This document shows positions 27,963 through 36,520 of a stretch of DNA of 64,000 nucleotides, piece after piece. The stretch comes from Pedobacter montanisoli. Lineage in GTDB: Bacteria > Bacteroidota > Bacteroidia > Sphingobacteriales > Sphingobacteriaceae. The stretch is from positions 310,001 to 374,000 of the forward strand of contig NZ_JALGBH010000002.1 of assembly GCF_022809115.1 (NCBI RefSeq). Direction: 5' to 3'. The translations under genes and the position numbers were made by a program. The notes beneath the pieces were generated by a model. It was not told the origin of the DNA. It made no database searches and worked only from the letters and a program-made list of their open reading frames with translations. The stretch's first letter is position 1; the number at the start of each line of letters is the position of its first letter.

Positions 27963-29158
27963 AAGGCTTGTTTGCTAAAAATATTAGTTTTTGTTTTGAT
28001 TTTTTTGATTTTTTATTTCGATCTGAATTTTATTTGAATTATATAATTAACTGATATTTAAAATTTTATAATTATTTTATTTTAAATTTAAATCAGCTTT
28101 TTTTGTTGTTTTTACTTGGGTTTTGCTGGTTTTTATATATCAAACATACAAAAAAATAAATGTATTATATAGTAAATTTTATGTACACTAATTATGGCTG
28201 ATTTCTTTGCCTATTTTTAGTTCATATTTTTAATTTGTATAGATTTTTGGTTGTGTTTTTTTATGGAATAGACCTATTTTATACTGAGATTTTGTGCTGT
28301 TTTTTACTGTGATTTTTGTTTGCTTGAGTTTATTTAAGTTATGAAATTGAGCTATTTTGAGTAGTGGTTTTCTGTTGTTTTTTGGGGCTTATTTTAGCTT
28401 GGTTAATTGCTTTTTATACTGACAATAATTAGTAAAATTTTTAACCATTTTATAATATTTGCTTTGTGATTTTTGTTTGCTATTTGGCTAACTTCTTTTG
28501 TTTTTTAAATATTTAATTTGTTTACTTAGTGTATTTTATTTTTTGTAAAAAACTGTTGTTTAATCTGGTGATTACTTATTTAAGACGTGAAAATATAGTC
28601 TAAATAGATATGTTTTTATAGATGTCTAAACCTCAAAAAGGTTTAGAATTTTTTTGCAAAAGCTGCTGTTTTTACACTTTTTTTAATGGTTTTTTAGATA
28701 GATTAAGTGTGTGTTTATGCGATAAATAGAAGGTAGATTTAGATTTTTTTTGTTGCTCTTAACACGTATTTTGACACTTGTTTTTAATCTTAATTTTTAA
28801 CTGAGTAGTTCTACTGTACTTGATAAGTTCTGCTTAATTAAACCTCTTTAAGAAGTCATTTTATTGGGTTTATTAGGCGGTATTTTTATCTTTATTTTTT
28901 GTTATTAAGACTTGTTTTGTTCAAAAGTGTCGCGTGTGCATATAAAAATTAAAAGATAAATGTAAACAGAATATTAACAGAAAGACGTGTGCTAACAAAT
29001 GATATTTATGATAATTTTCCAGATTTACCTTTTTTAAATAAGGTATTTATAGACAAAGCTAACCAAAAACCTCTCCAAATACACCAGAATTAACCATTAT
29101 TTTAGAACCTTCAGAATCCTATTGCAATAAGAAAGCTTTTTAGGTCAGTGTAGCTTGT
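27963..29158. other. T-rich intergenic region without genes
   Basis: These 1.2 kb contain no ORF of 60 residues or more on either strand and no recognised RNA family. The + strand is strongly T-rich with runs of TTTTG and few C, especially 28000-28960. The stretch lies between the 3' end of the LptF/G gene and the 5' end of the metallopeptidase gene, both leftward. The only distinct structure is a hairpin at 28625-28647. Confidence 0.7.
28625..28655 (+). terminator. Isolated intrinsic-terminator-like hairpin
   Basis: TCTAAACCT at 28625-28633 pairs perfectly with 28639-28647 across a five-base loop and is followed by a T-run. An imperfect hairpin (AGAC ... GTCT) precedes it. The T-run is weak evidence, because the whole region is T-rich. 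Confidence 0.45.
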
Positions 29159-30262
29159 TTATTTTGGTGCTCTCCTTAACAGGTAATAACCCAGCAGGCC
29201 AAACAGGATTACAGGGGCTAAATTGGCCAATAAAGGATGTAATCCGCCTTTGGTAGAGAACATTTTAGCAAAGCGGTCACAAACGATGTAAGCAAAGCTT
29301 AGAACAATACCTATACCCAACGGGAGACCTACGCCACCTCTTACTTTTCTTGAAGATAAGGCAACGCCTATAAGCGTTAAGATAAAGGCAGAAAGGGGTT
29401 GTACCCATCGTTTGTAATACTCAAATAAAAGGTCGTTCATCATGCCTGAGCCTCTTATTTTTTCTTTTTCAATCTTTACGCCTAATTCTTTGGTACTCAT
29501 AGATTCAACCACATTATCATACACAGAAAAATCTTCTGGTGCCATGTCTAAAATAGTATCTTTTGTAGAATTGAGATAAGAGCTGAAGTTTTCTTTCAGT
29601 CCATCTATATTACGCACCGAATAATTAGAAATTTTCCATACCCGTTTTACTGAATCATATGCGATACGTTCAGCAACCAGCTTTTTAGTTAATGTATCAC
29701 CTTTAAATTTATCCAAGGTGAAACGATAACCAATATTGCTGCGGTTGTCAAAATTATCCATATAGATATAGGTATTCTTATCTAATTTCATATGGATATT
29801 GAATTTTGTAAAGGGATCATCCTTGTTTACAACTTCGTTTACAAACTTGTTCTTAATGCGGTTGGTATAGGGCAGAATGTACAGGTTTGATACCAGGTTG
29901 GCCGAAAAAATGATAAATGCCGAAATAAAATAAGGCCTTAAGAAGCGGTTAAAACTTACCCCACCGCTTAGTATAGGTACAATTTCAGTCTGATCGGCCA
30001 TTTTTGCCGTAAAGAAAATTACCGCGATGAAATTCATCAGCGGCGAAAGCATATTTACATAAAAAGGAATTGACCCTGCATAGTATTTGGTAATCACGCC
30101 CCAAAGATTCAGTCCGCTTTTTAAGAAATCATCCAGCTTTTCTGAAAGGTCAAAAATGATAATGATAACAATAAATACAGCCAGCGTATAGAGAAAAGTA
30201 CCCAGATATTTGCCAATAATAAAGGCATCGATAATTTTTAAACGCTGTTTGATTGCTTTCAT
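29159..30262 (-). CDS. LptF/LptG family permease
   Basis: The 367-residue protein has the LptF/G layout. Helix 1 contains FIIGKYLGTFLYTLAVFIVIII. The next helices carry MNFIAVIFFTAKMADQTEIVPILSGG, which is the coupling region to the LptB ATPase. A periplasmic jellyroll follows at residues 135-260, and the C-terminal helices end YYLLRRAP. It would extract lipopolysaccharide from the inner membrane. Which of the two subunits it is cannot be decided. It starts directly after the tgt stop codon. Confidence 0.87.
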   Translation of the reverse strand: MKAIKQRLKIIDAFIIGKYLGTFLYTLAVFIVIIIIFDLSEKLDDFLKSGLNLWGVITKYYAGSIPFYVNMLSPLMNFIAVIFFTAKMADQTEIVPILSGGVSFNRFLRPYFISAFIIFSANLVSNLYILPYTNRIKNKFVNEVVNKDDPFTKFNIHMKLDKNTYIYMDNFDNRSNIGYRFTLDKFKGDTLTKKLVAERIAYDSVKRVWKISNYSVRNIDGLKENFSSYLNSTKDTILDMAPEDFSVYDNVVESMSTKELGVKIEKEKIRGSGMMNDLLFEYYKRWVQPLSAFILTLIGVALSSRKVRGGVGLPLGIGIVLSFAYIVCDRFAKMFSTKGGLHPLLANLAPVILFGLLGYYLLRRAPK

Positions 30263-31393
30263 TTACAATTTAGTGCCTAATACTTTTACCATTTTGTTTT
30301 TCCATTCATAAAAAGTGCCTTCCAATATCTTTTCACGGGCTTGTTGCACCAGCCATAAATAGAAGTGAAGGTTATGCAAGGTAGCAATTTGCGAGCCTAA
30401 AATTTCTTTAGAATGCATCAGGTGTCTTAAATAGGCTTTAGTATAAACCTGGTCGGCAAACAGATCGCTATCTGCTTCTATAGGGCTGAAATCATTTGCC
30501 CATTTCTTGTTGCCAATATTGATTACACCGTTTTTGGTAAATAACATGCCATTTCTTGCATTCCTTGTGGGCATTACGCAATCAAACATATCAACACCTA
30601 AAGCAATATTCTCCAATATATTTATCGGTGTACCTACACCCATTAAATAACGGGGTTTATGTTGAGGTAATATATCGCATACTACTTCTGTCATGGCGTA
30701 CATTTCTTCTGCAGGCTCTCCAACAGATAATCCGCCAATGGCATTTCCCTCGCGGTCTATACTGGCAATAAATTCGGCAGATTTTATCCTAAGGTCTTTA
30801 TATACAGAGCCCTGTACAATAGGGAAAAGTGTTTGCTCATAGCCGTATTTAGGGTCGGTGCTGTCAAACCTGTCGCAGCAGCGTTTTAGCCAGCGATGGG
30901 TCATGTTCAGCGAATTAGAAGCATATTTATAATCGCATGGATAAGGTGTACATTCATCAAAAGCCATAATGATATCGGCCCCGATGGTACGTTGTATATC
31001 CATTACATTTTCAGGCGTAAAAAGATGCTTTGAGCCATCAATGTGTGATCTGAAGGTAACGCCATCTTCTTTGATTTTTCTCACCTGACTTAAAGAATAA
31101 ACCTGATAACCACCACTATCGGTTAAAATGGGTTTATCCCATCCAATAAATTTATGTAATCCTCCGGCAGGCTCCAGAATATCTAAGCCCGGTCTGAGGT
31201 ACAGGTGATAAGTATTGCCTAAAATAATCTGGGCTTTAATATCTTCTTTCAGCTCTCTTTGATGTACCGCCTTTACCGAACCGGCTGTACCTACCGGCAT
31301 AAAAATAGGGGTTTGTATTTCGCCATGTGCAGTGGTTATTTTCCCTGCTCTGGCCTTAGAATGCGGATCGGCTGCGCTTAACTCAAATTTCAT
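30263..31393 (-). CDS. tgt: tRNA-guanine transglycosylase
   Basis: Tgt exchanges guanine for the queuosine precursor in tRNA anticodons. The 376-residue protein keeps the substrate motifs ILTDSGGYQVYSLS, GGLSVGEPAEEM and MGVGTPINILENIALGVDMFD (second catalytic Asp). Unlike the E. coli enzyme, the zinc ligands C-x-C-x2-C are replaced by Ser309, Leu311 and Asp314 in ADSDLFADQ, while His340 in TLHNL remains, so the structural zinc site is probably lost. It is followed without a gap by the LptF/G gene. Confidence 0.94.
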   Translation of the reverse strand: MKFELSAADPHSKARAGKITTAHGEIQTPIFMPVGTAGSVKAVHQRELKEDIKAQIILGNTYHLYLRPGLDILEPAGGLHKFIGWDKPILTDSGGYQVYSLSQVRKIKEDGVTFRSHIDGSKHLFTPENVMDIQRTIGADIIMAFDECTPYPCDYKYASNSLNMTHRWLKRCCDRFDSTDPKYGYEQTLFPIVQGSVYKDLRIKSAEFIASIDREGNAIGGLSVGEPAEEMYAMTEVVCDILPQHKPRYLMGVGTPINILENIALGVDMFDCVMPTRNARNGMLFTKNGVINIGNKKWANDFSPIEADSDLFADQVYTKAYLRHLMHSKEILGSQIATLHNLHFYLWLVQQAREKILEGTFYEWKNKMVKVLGTKL

Positions 31394-31421
31394 ATCCTGT
31401 CTTATTCCTCAAAAAATCGAA

Positions 31422-31429
31422 CAAAAGTA
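31422..31429 (-). promoter_or_regulatory. -7 box upstream of tgt
   Basis: TACTTTTG on the minus strand matches TAnnTTTG, 28 bases before the tgt ATG. No good -33 box is seen at the expected distance. Confidence 0.45.
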
Positions 31430-31561
31430 AAAAGAAAATTCTTCTTAACCGCATTTAAAACTTTGGGATGGTTCAAGCTTGATTGTTAAAAGCGCATATT
31501 TTTCAACATCAGGCAATAATACAGATTAAAAAACGAAATTTGCTAGCTTGTAATCATCATT

Positions 31562-32683
31562 GTGGAACTAAATTTAATTGAATTTACGCTTTTAATTGCG
31601 CTTGTTATCTGTCTGCTGATACAGCTTTATTATACTTTGTTTGTACATGTTAAATTGGCCCGTTATAAAATTGCGGAAATTGATGCTGAGCAACGTGAGC
31701 CTATAAGTATAATTGTTTGTGCCAGGAATGAGGCAGAGAACCTCAGGGAAAACCTGCCTAAACTGCTTAGCCAAAACTATGACCAGTTTCAGGTAGTGGT
31801 GGTTAACGACAGATCATGGGATGGTACAAAAGAGCTTTTAGAAGAATTTTCCAAACAATATGCTAACCTTAAAGTGGTAACGGTAAGCGAAGGCGGCAGT
31901 TTTATTGCCGGAAAGAAATTTGCCGCTACCATGGGCATCAAAGCAGCTCAATATAACTGGCTTGTATTTACCGATGCCGATTGTGTGCCTGCTTCGGAAA
32001 ACTGGCTTTCGGGTATGCAAAAACCTGTAAACAGGGACATAGAAATTGTATTGGGTTATTCGCCCTATACAAAGAAAAGAAGCTTATTGAATGTGCTAAT
32101 TCGTTTTGAAACCTTTTTTACGGCAGTCAATTACCTTTCTTTTGCCCTTAAAGGTATGCCTTACATGGGTGTAGGCAGAAACATGGCTTACCGGAAAGAA
32201 CTGTTTTTTAGGAACAAGGGATTTGCCGCACATATGCACGTGCCATCGGGCGATGATGACCTGTTTGTAAATGCAAATGCTACTGCCGATAATACCATTG
32301 TACAGATTAATCGCGAAACACATGTTTGGAGCGAACCTAAACAGACTTTTTTAAGTTACATCAGGCAGAAAAAGCGTCACATAGGTGCTGGTAAGCTCTA
32401 TAAACCCAAACATAAATTTATTCTAAGCTTACAGATTGTAACTCAATTTTTATTTTATGCGTTGTTTGTAGCCTTGTTATGTTTTAAAGCCACGCAGCTG
32501 ATAGCTTTGGGTGTTTTGGTGTTGAATATCATCATTAGGAGTTTTGTTTATCCTAAGCTGTTATACAGGCTTAATTATAAAGAATTACGTTGGTGGTTTC
32601 CGTTTTTGGATGTATTGTTAGTCCTGTTCTTAGTCTTTAATGCTATTCTGTCTATCTTTGTAAAAAAAGTAAGCTGGAAATAA
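31562..32683 (+). CDS. Membrane-bound family 2 glycosyltransferase
   Basis: The 373-residue protein has an N-terminal membrane helix (residues 6-28) and two or three C-terminal helices around a GT-A catalytic domain. Visible motifs are ISIIVCARNEAENL, VVVNDRSWDGT, the metal-binding FTDADC, SGDDDLFVNA, and RQKKRH in the QxxRW position. It likely builds a cell-surface polysaccharide or glycolipid, with unknown acceptor. The start is a GTG at 31562. The next gene, rsmG, follows after 15 bases. Confidence 0.83.
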   Translation: MELNLIEFTLLIALVICLLIQLYYTLFVHVKLARYKIAEIDAEQREPISIIVCARNEAENLRENLPKLLSQNYDQFQVVVVNDRSWDGTKELLEEFSKQYANLKVVTVSEGGSFIAGKKFAATMGIKAAQYNWLVFTDADCVPASENWLSGMQKPVNRDIEIVLGYSPYTKKRSLLNVLIRFETFFTAVNYLSFALKGMPYMGVGRNMAYRKELFFRNKGFAAHMHVPSGDDDLFVNANATADNTIVQINRETHVWSEPKQTFLSYIRQKKRHIGAGKLYKPKHKFILSLQIVTQFLFYALFVALLCFKATQLIALGVLVLNIIIRSFVYPKLLYRLNYKELRWWFPFLDVLLVLFLVFNAILSIFVKKVSWK

Positions 32684-32698
32684 TTTTTAATTTTAAAA

Positions 32699-33334
32699 AT
32701 GACGCAAGTTAAACCCGATATCGTTTATAAGTATTTTAAGGATCTGAGTCCTGAACAAAAGACTCAATTTGAAAAATTATTTGAATTGTATAGCTTTTGG
32801 AATGCACAGATTAATGTGATTTCTAGAAAAGATATTGAGGAACTTTATGAACGTCATATTTTACACTCTTTAGCTATTGCAAAATTTTGCAGCTTTAAAA
32901 AAGGTGAAAAAGTATTGGATGTAGGTACAGGGGGAGGATTTCCTGGTATCCCATTAGCTATCTTGTTTCCTGAAACCCAATTTCATCTGGTAGATTCTAT
33001 TGGTAAAAAAATTAAGGTTGTAACAGAGGTAGCTCAGGCTTTGGGATTAAAAAACGTAAAAGCCAGCCACAGTAGAGCAGAGCAAATTACAGATAAATAC
33101 AATTTTGTGGTTTCTCGTGCGGTAACACGTCTGGCCGATTTTTATCCTTGGGTAAGAGGTAAATTTGCCAAAGAAAATCTGAATGCCATTCAAAACGGTA
33201 TTTTGTATCTAAAAGGTGGTGATTTAACAGAAGAAATCAAAGAATCGAAATTAAAAGCAGAACTGTACCCGCTTTCAGATTATTTTGAAGAAGAATTCTT
33301 TGATACCAAATACGTGGTTTACATACCGCAGTAA
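32699..33334 (+). CDS. rsmG: 16S rRNA (guanine527-N7)-methyltransferase
   Basis: The 211-residue protein has the RsmG motifs RKDIEELYERHILHSLAIAK, LDVGTGGGFPGIPLAI (SAM site), LVDSIGKKIKV and VVSRAVTRL. It methylates G527 in the 530 loop of 16S rRNA; loss of this methylation gives low-level streptomycin resistance in other bacteria. The gene is 15 bases after the glycosyltransferase and probably cotranscribed. Confidence 0.94.
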   Translation: MTQVKPDIVYKYFKDLSPEQKTQFEKLFELYSFWNAQINVISRKDIEELYERHILHSLAIAKFCSFKKGEKVLDVGTGGGFPGIPLAILFPETQFHLVDSIGKKIKVVTEVAQALGLKNVKASHSRAEQITDKYNFVVSRAVTRLADFYPWVRGKFAKENLNAIQNGILYLKGGDLTEEIKESKLKAELYPLSDYFEEEFFDTKYVVYIPQ

Positions 33335-33390
33335 TCTTAATGCAAGTTAGGTTTTTTAGCTGCACTATATTCAGTAAGTTTAAGTCTATA

Positions 33391-33457
33391 AACCACCTAA
33401 GAAATAAAAGGTTATTTTGAAAAATTGGATTATGGTTCTTAGGTTTCTAAGGTGGTT
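33391..33457. repeat. Inverted repeat with AACCAC arms
   Basis: AACCACCTAAGAAA at 33391-33404 faces TTTCTAAGGTGGTT at 33444-33457 (13 of 14 pairs). A second element with closely related arms lies at 61615-61678, so this looks like a dispersed palindromic repeat. Confidence 0.65.
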
Positions 33458-33573
33458 AAAAAGCTGGGTTGCATAATTTGGGTTAAAACCAATATACAGG
33501 TGTTTGTTAATTTGTTCATAATTAGTATCTTAATTTGTTTTTATTCGAGCCATTAAAACGGCTTTATCATCCT

Positions 33574-34665
33574 ATGGATATGCAATTTAAGATAGCGCTT
33601 TCAATGATCCACGGTGTAGGGCCGCGGCTTTCTAAAAACCTGCTTCAGAAATTCGGAACGGCACAAGCTGTATTTGATGCTAAACATCATCAGCTTGTAC
33701 AGACAGAAGGTGTAGGTGAGAAAACCGCCAAGGCAATTTTGCAGACCACAGCTCTTAAAAAAGCAGAAGAACAGCTTAATTTCATAGAAAGACACAAGAT
33801 AGAAGTCTTATTCTATGCAGATGAGCAATATCCTAAACGTTTGCGCAATTGCATTGATGCACCTTTGATCTTGTATTATAAAGGCAATGCCAATCTTAAC
33901 CATAAACGCGTAGTTAGCATTGTGGGTACACGTAATGCCACAACTTATGGCAAACAGTTATGTAAAGATCTTTTAGAGGGCTTGCGTGAGCAAAATGTGC
34001 TTACTGTTAGTGGCCTGGCTTATGGTATAGATGCCATAGCGCATAAAGAAAGCTTAAATTGCGATATACCTACTGTGGGTGTTTTGGGCCATGGCTTAGA
34101 TCGCATATATCCTGCCAGCCATGCAGAACTGGCCAGAAAAATGGCGAAGAATGGTGGCTTACTTACAGAATACTTGCCCGGTACCAATCCCGACAGAGAA
34201 AATTTTCCTAAACGAAACAGGATCATTGCAGGTATGGCCGATGCTATTGTAGTTGTTGAGGCATCTGCTAAAGGAGGGGCTTTAATTACCGCAGAAATTG
34301 CCAATTCATACAACCGGGATGTATTTGCTTATCCGGGGCGTACAACAGATGAGTATTCAAAAGGATGCAATTTTTTAATCAAGACCAATAGGGCAGCTTT
34401 AATTCATCAGGCCAAAGATCTGATGTATTATATGGGCTGGGAAAGGCCGTTAAATCCTGAACCTGTACAACAGGCCGTTTTAACGCTTAATCTGTCTAAA
34501 GAAGAGCAATTGATTGTAAATGCATTGACAGAAAAACTCTTAAGTGTAGATGATTTACAGATTAAACTGAACATTCAGCAAAGTAAGCTGGCTGTTCAAC
34601 TGCTCATGCTGGAAATGAAAGGTGTAATCGTTTCTTTGCCGGGTAAAATTTATAAGCTTGCCTAA
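33574..34665 (+). CDS. dprA: DNA processing protein A
   Basis: DprA loads RecA on incoming single-stranded DNA during natural transformation. The 363-residue protein has an N-terminal helix-hairpin-helix region (MIHGVGPRLSKNLL, GVGEKTAKAIL), the Rossmann-like domain with VSIVGTRNATTYG, VSGLAYGIDAIAHKESL, FPKRNRIIAGMADAIVVVEAS and GALITAEIANSYNRDVFAYPG, and a C-terminal winged-helix region. The ATG at 33574 is chosen over an upstream TTG that would lie in the promoter region. Other competence genes are not in the window. Confidence 0.93.
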   Translation: MDMQFKIALSMIHGVGPRLSKNLLQKFGTAQAVFDAKHHQLVQTEGVGEKTAKAILQTTALKKAEEQLNFIERHKIEVLFYADEQYPKRLRNCIDAPLILYYKGNANLNHKRVVSIVGTRNATTYGKQLCKDLLEGLREQNVLTVSGLAYGIDAIAHKESLNCDIPTVGVLGHGLDRIYPASHAELARKMAKNGGLLTEYLPGTNPDRENFPKRNRIIAGMADAIVVVEASAKGGALITAEIANSYNRDVFAYPGRTTDEYSKGCNFLIKTNRAALIHQAKDLMYYMGWERPLNPEPVQQAVLTLNLSKEEQLIVNALTEKLLSVDDLQIKLNIQQSKLAVQLLMLEMKGVIVSLPGKIYKLA

Positions 34666-34784
34666 TTAATCACTTTTTCGCCTGACTTTTAAGGTTAAAA
34701 ATGAAATAAAATTTTCTGCTAAAAATCTCGTTAAAATAATATTCTAATTGCTTTATAATTACCTTAATACTAAAAGCATATCCT

Positions 34785-34792
34785 TATTTTTG
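34785..34792 (+). promoter_or_regulatory. -7 box of the cystathionine beta-synthase-like gene
   Basis: TATTTTTG matches TAnnTTTG and ends four bases before the ATG at 34797. Transcription from it would start at or next to the start codon. Confidence 0.55.
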
Positions 34793-34796
34793 CAGC

Positions 34797-36158
34797 ATGT
34801 GGTATAACAATATTCTAGAAACCATTGGCAACACGCCATTGGTAAAACTTAATCAAATCGTTAAAGATATTCCTGCTACGGTTTTGGCCAAAATAGAAAC
34901 AACCAATCCTGGTAACTCTATTAAAGACCGTATGGCGCTTAAAATGATTGAAGATGCCGAGAAAAGCGGAAAATTAAAACCGGGTGGTACCATTATAGAA
35001 GGAACCTCTGGTAACACCGGTATGGGACTGGCTATGGCCGCTATTATAAAAGGTTACAAATGTATTTTTACCACTACAGATAAGCAATCTAAAGAAAAAG
35101 TAGATGCTTTACGTGCTTTTGGAGCCGAAGTAATTGTTTGTCCTACCAACGTTGAACCCGAAGATCCGCGTTCATATTATTCAGTTTCTTCAAGGTTAGA
35201 ACGCGAAGTGCCAAATTCATGGAAGCCTAACCAATACGATAACCTGAGCAATTCTCAGGCGCATTATGAGCAGACAGGACCAGAGATATGGGAGCAGACT
35301 GAGGGCAAGATTACCCATCTTTTAGTTGGTGTAGGTACTGGTGGAACCATTTCGGGTACAGGTAAATACTTAAAAGAGAAAAATCCGAATATACAAGTAT
35401 GGGGTATAGATACCTATGGCTCGGTATTTAAGAAATATAAAGAGACGGGTATTTTTGATAAAAATGAGGTCTATCCCTATATAACCGAAGGTATTGGCGA
35501 AGACTTTTTACCTGCAAATGTGGATTTTGATACCATTGATTTATTTGAAAAAGTAACAGATAAAGATGCCGCCTTAATGACCCGTGAAATTTGCAGACAG
35601 GAAGGGATTTTTGTAGGAAATTCAGCTGGAGCGGCAATAGCAGGTTTATTGCAGTTAAAAGACCAGTTAAAACCCGAAGATGTAGTAGTTGTGATTTTCC
35701 ATGACCACGGAAGCCGTTATATGGGTAAGATGTATAATGAAGATTGGTTACGCGAAAGAGGGTTTTTAAAAGATGAAAAACTTACGGCAAGTACAATTCT
35801 GGCTAAGAAAGAAAGCTCAGAAATTATAAGTATCGATTGTGAGAAAACAATTTCTGAGGCAATTAATACCATGAACACGTTAAATATTTCTCAAATTCCG
35901 GTTACGCAGAAAGGTATGTTTGTGGGTAAACTGGCCGAGGGAGATATTTTAAAAGCACTACTGGAAAATCCAAGCCTTAAATCGGCACCTGTTGAGAGTA
36001 TCATGACTTCTTCATTTCCTTTTGTGGATCTGAACACCTCTATTGATAAAATATCATCATTGATCAACAAAGAGAACAGCGCTGTTTTAGTTGAACTACC
36101 AGACGGACGTTTTGATATCATTACTCAATATGATATTATCAATGCCATTAAGGGTTAA
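34797..36158 (+). CDS. Cystathionine beta-synthase / cysteine synthase-like PLP enzyme with CBS domains
   Basis: The first 320 residues are a fold-type II PLP enzyme: the PLP lysine in NPGNSIKDRMA (residue about 43), the substrate loop EGTSGNTGMGLA and the phosphate loop GVGTGGTISGTGKYL. EGIGEDFLPANVD is typical of cystathionine beta-synthase. Residues about 335-453 contain two CBS domains, which could bind a nucleotide or SAM. It may make cystathionine from serine and homocysteine or cysteine from O-acetylserine; the choice is not proven. The length of 453 is normal for the two-part enzyme. Confidence 0.87.
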   Translation: MWYNNILETIGNTPLVKLNQIVKDIPATVLAKIETTNPGNSIKDRMALKMIEDAEKSGKLKPGGTIIEGTSGNTGMGLAMAAIIKGYKCIFTTTDKQSKEKVDALRAFGAEVIVCPTNVEPEDPRSYYSVSSRLEREVPNSWKPNQYDNLSNSQAHYEQTGPEIWEQTEGKITHLLVGVGTGGTISGTGKYLKEKNPNIQVWGIDTYGSVFKKYKETGIFDKNEVYPYITEGIGEDFLPANVDFDTIDLFEKVTDKDAALMTREICRQEGIFVGNSAGAAIAGLLQLKDQLKPEDVVVVIFHDHGSRYMGKMYNEDWLRERGFLKDEKLTASTILAKKESSEIISIDCEKTISEAINTMNTLNISQIPVTQKGMFVGKLAEGDILKALLENPSLKSAPVESIMTSSFPFVDLNTSIDKISSLINKENSAVLVELPDGRFDIITQYDIINAIKG

Positions 36159-36520
36159 TTAAAGTCTATTGTCACATTGAGCCTGTCCTTGTCACATTGA
36201 ACCTCCCGATTTAATTCGGAACAAGTTGTCGAAATGTAGGCTTCGACAATCCCGATAGCTATCGGGACAGCGTGACACTGTTGTTGACCTTTACTTACCG
36301 TCATGCTGAACCTATACGTCATGCTGAACTCGTTTTACTTTATGGCTTTGCTCCAAGTCAGCATATTAAGGTGACCTTTGAGTGACTACTTTTTAAGATG
36401 CTGAAACCAGTTCAGCATGACGATAATAGCGGCGTCACCCTGAATTTATTTCAGGGTCTATCTTAATGTAATTTCAATTAACCAATTAACCAATTTCAAC
36501 AATTAACCAGTTATACAGAA
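36159..36520. repeat. Cluster of palindromic and tandem repeats
   Basis: The region holds no gene. Two 20-bp units starting TGTCACATTGA lie at 36170-36189 and 36190-36209. Hairpins follow: TGTCGAA/TTCGACA at 36227-36248, a perfect 16-bp palindrome CCCGATAGCTATCGGG at 36251-36266, and ACCCTGAA/TTCAGGGT at 36437-36457. GTCATGCTGAAC occurs twice near 36300-36328 and inverted near 36410-36421. The last 40 bases are AATTAACC-type low-complexity sequence. Related repeats occur at 58832-58856 and 61392-61607. Confidence 0.8.

Noticed and set aside
28161-28960. Replication origin or terminus in the T-rich region
   Set aside because: I saw no cluster of DnaA boxes, no dnaA or dnaN gene and no convincing dif-like site. 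AT richness alone is not enough.
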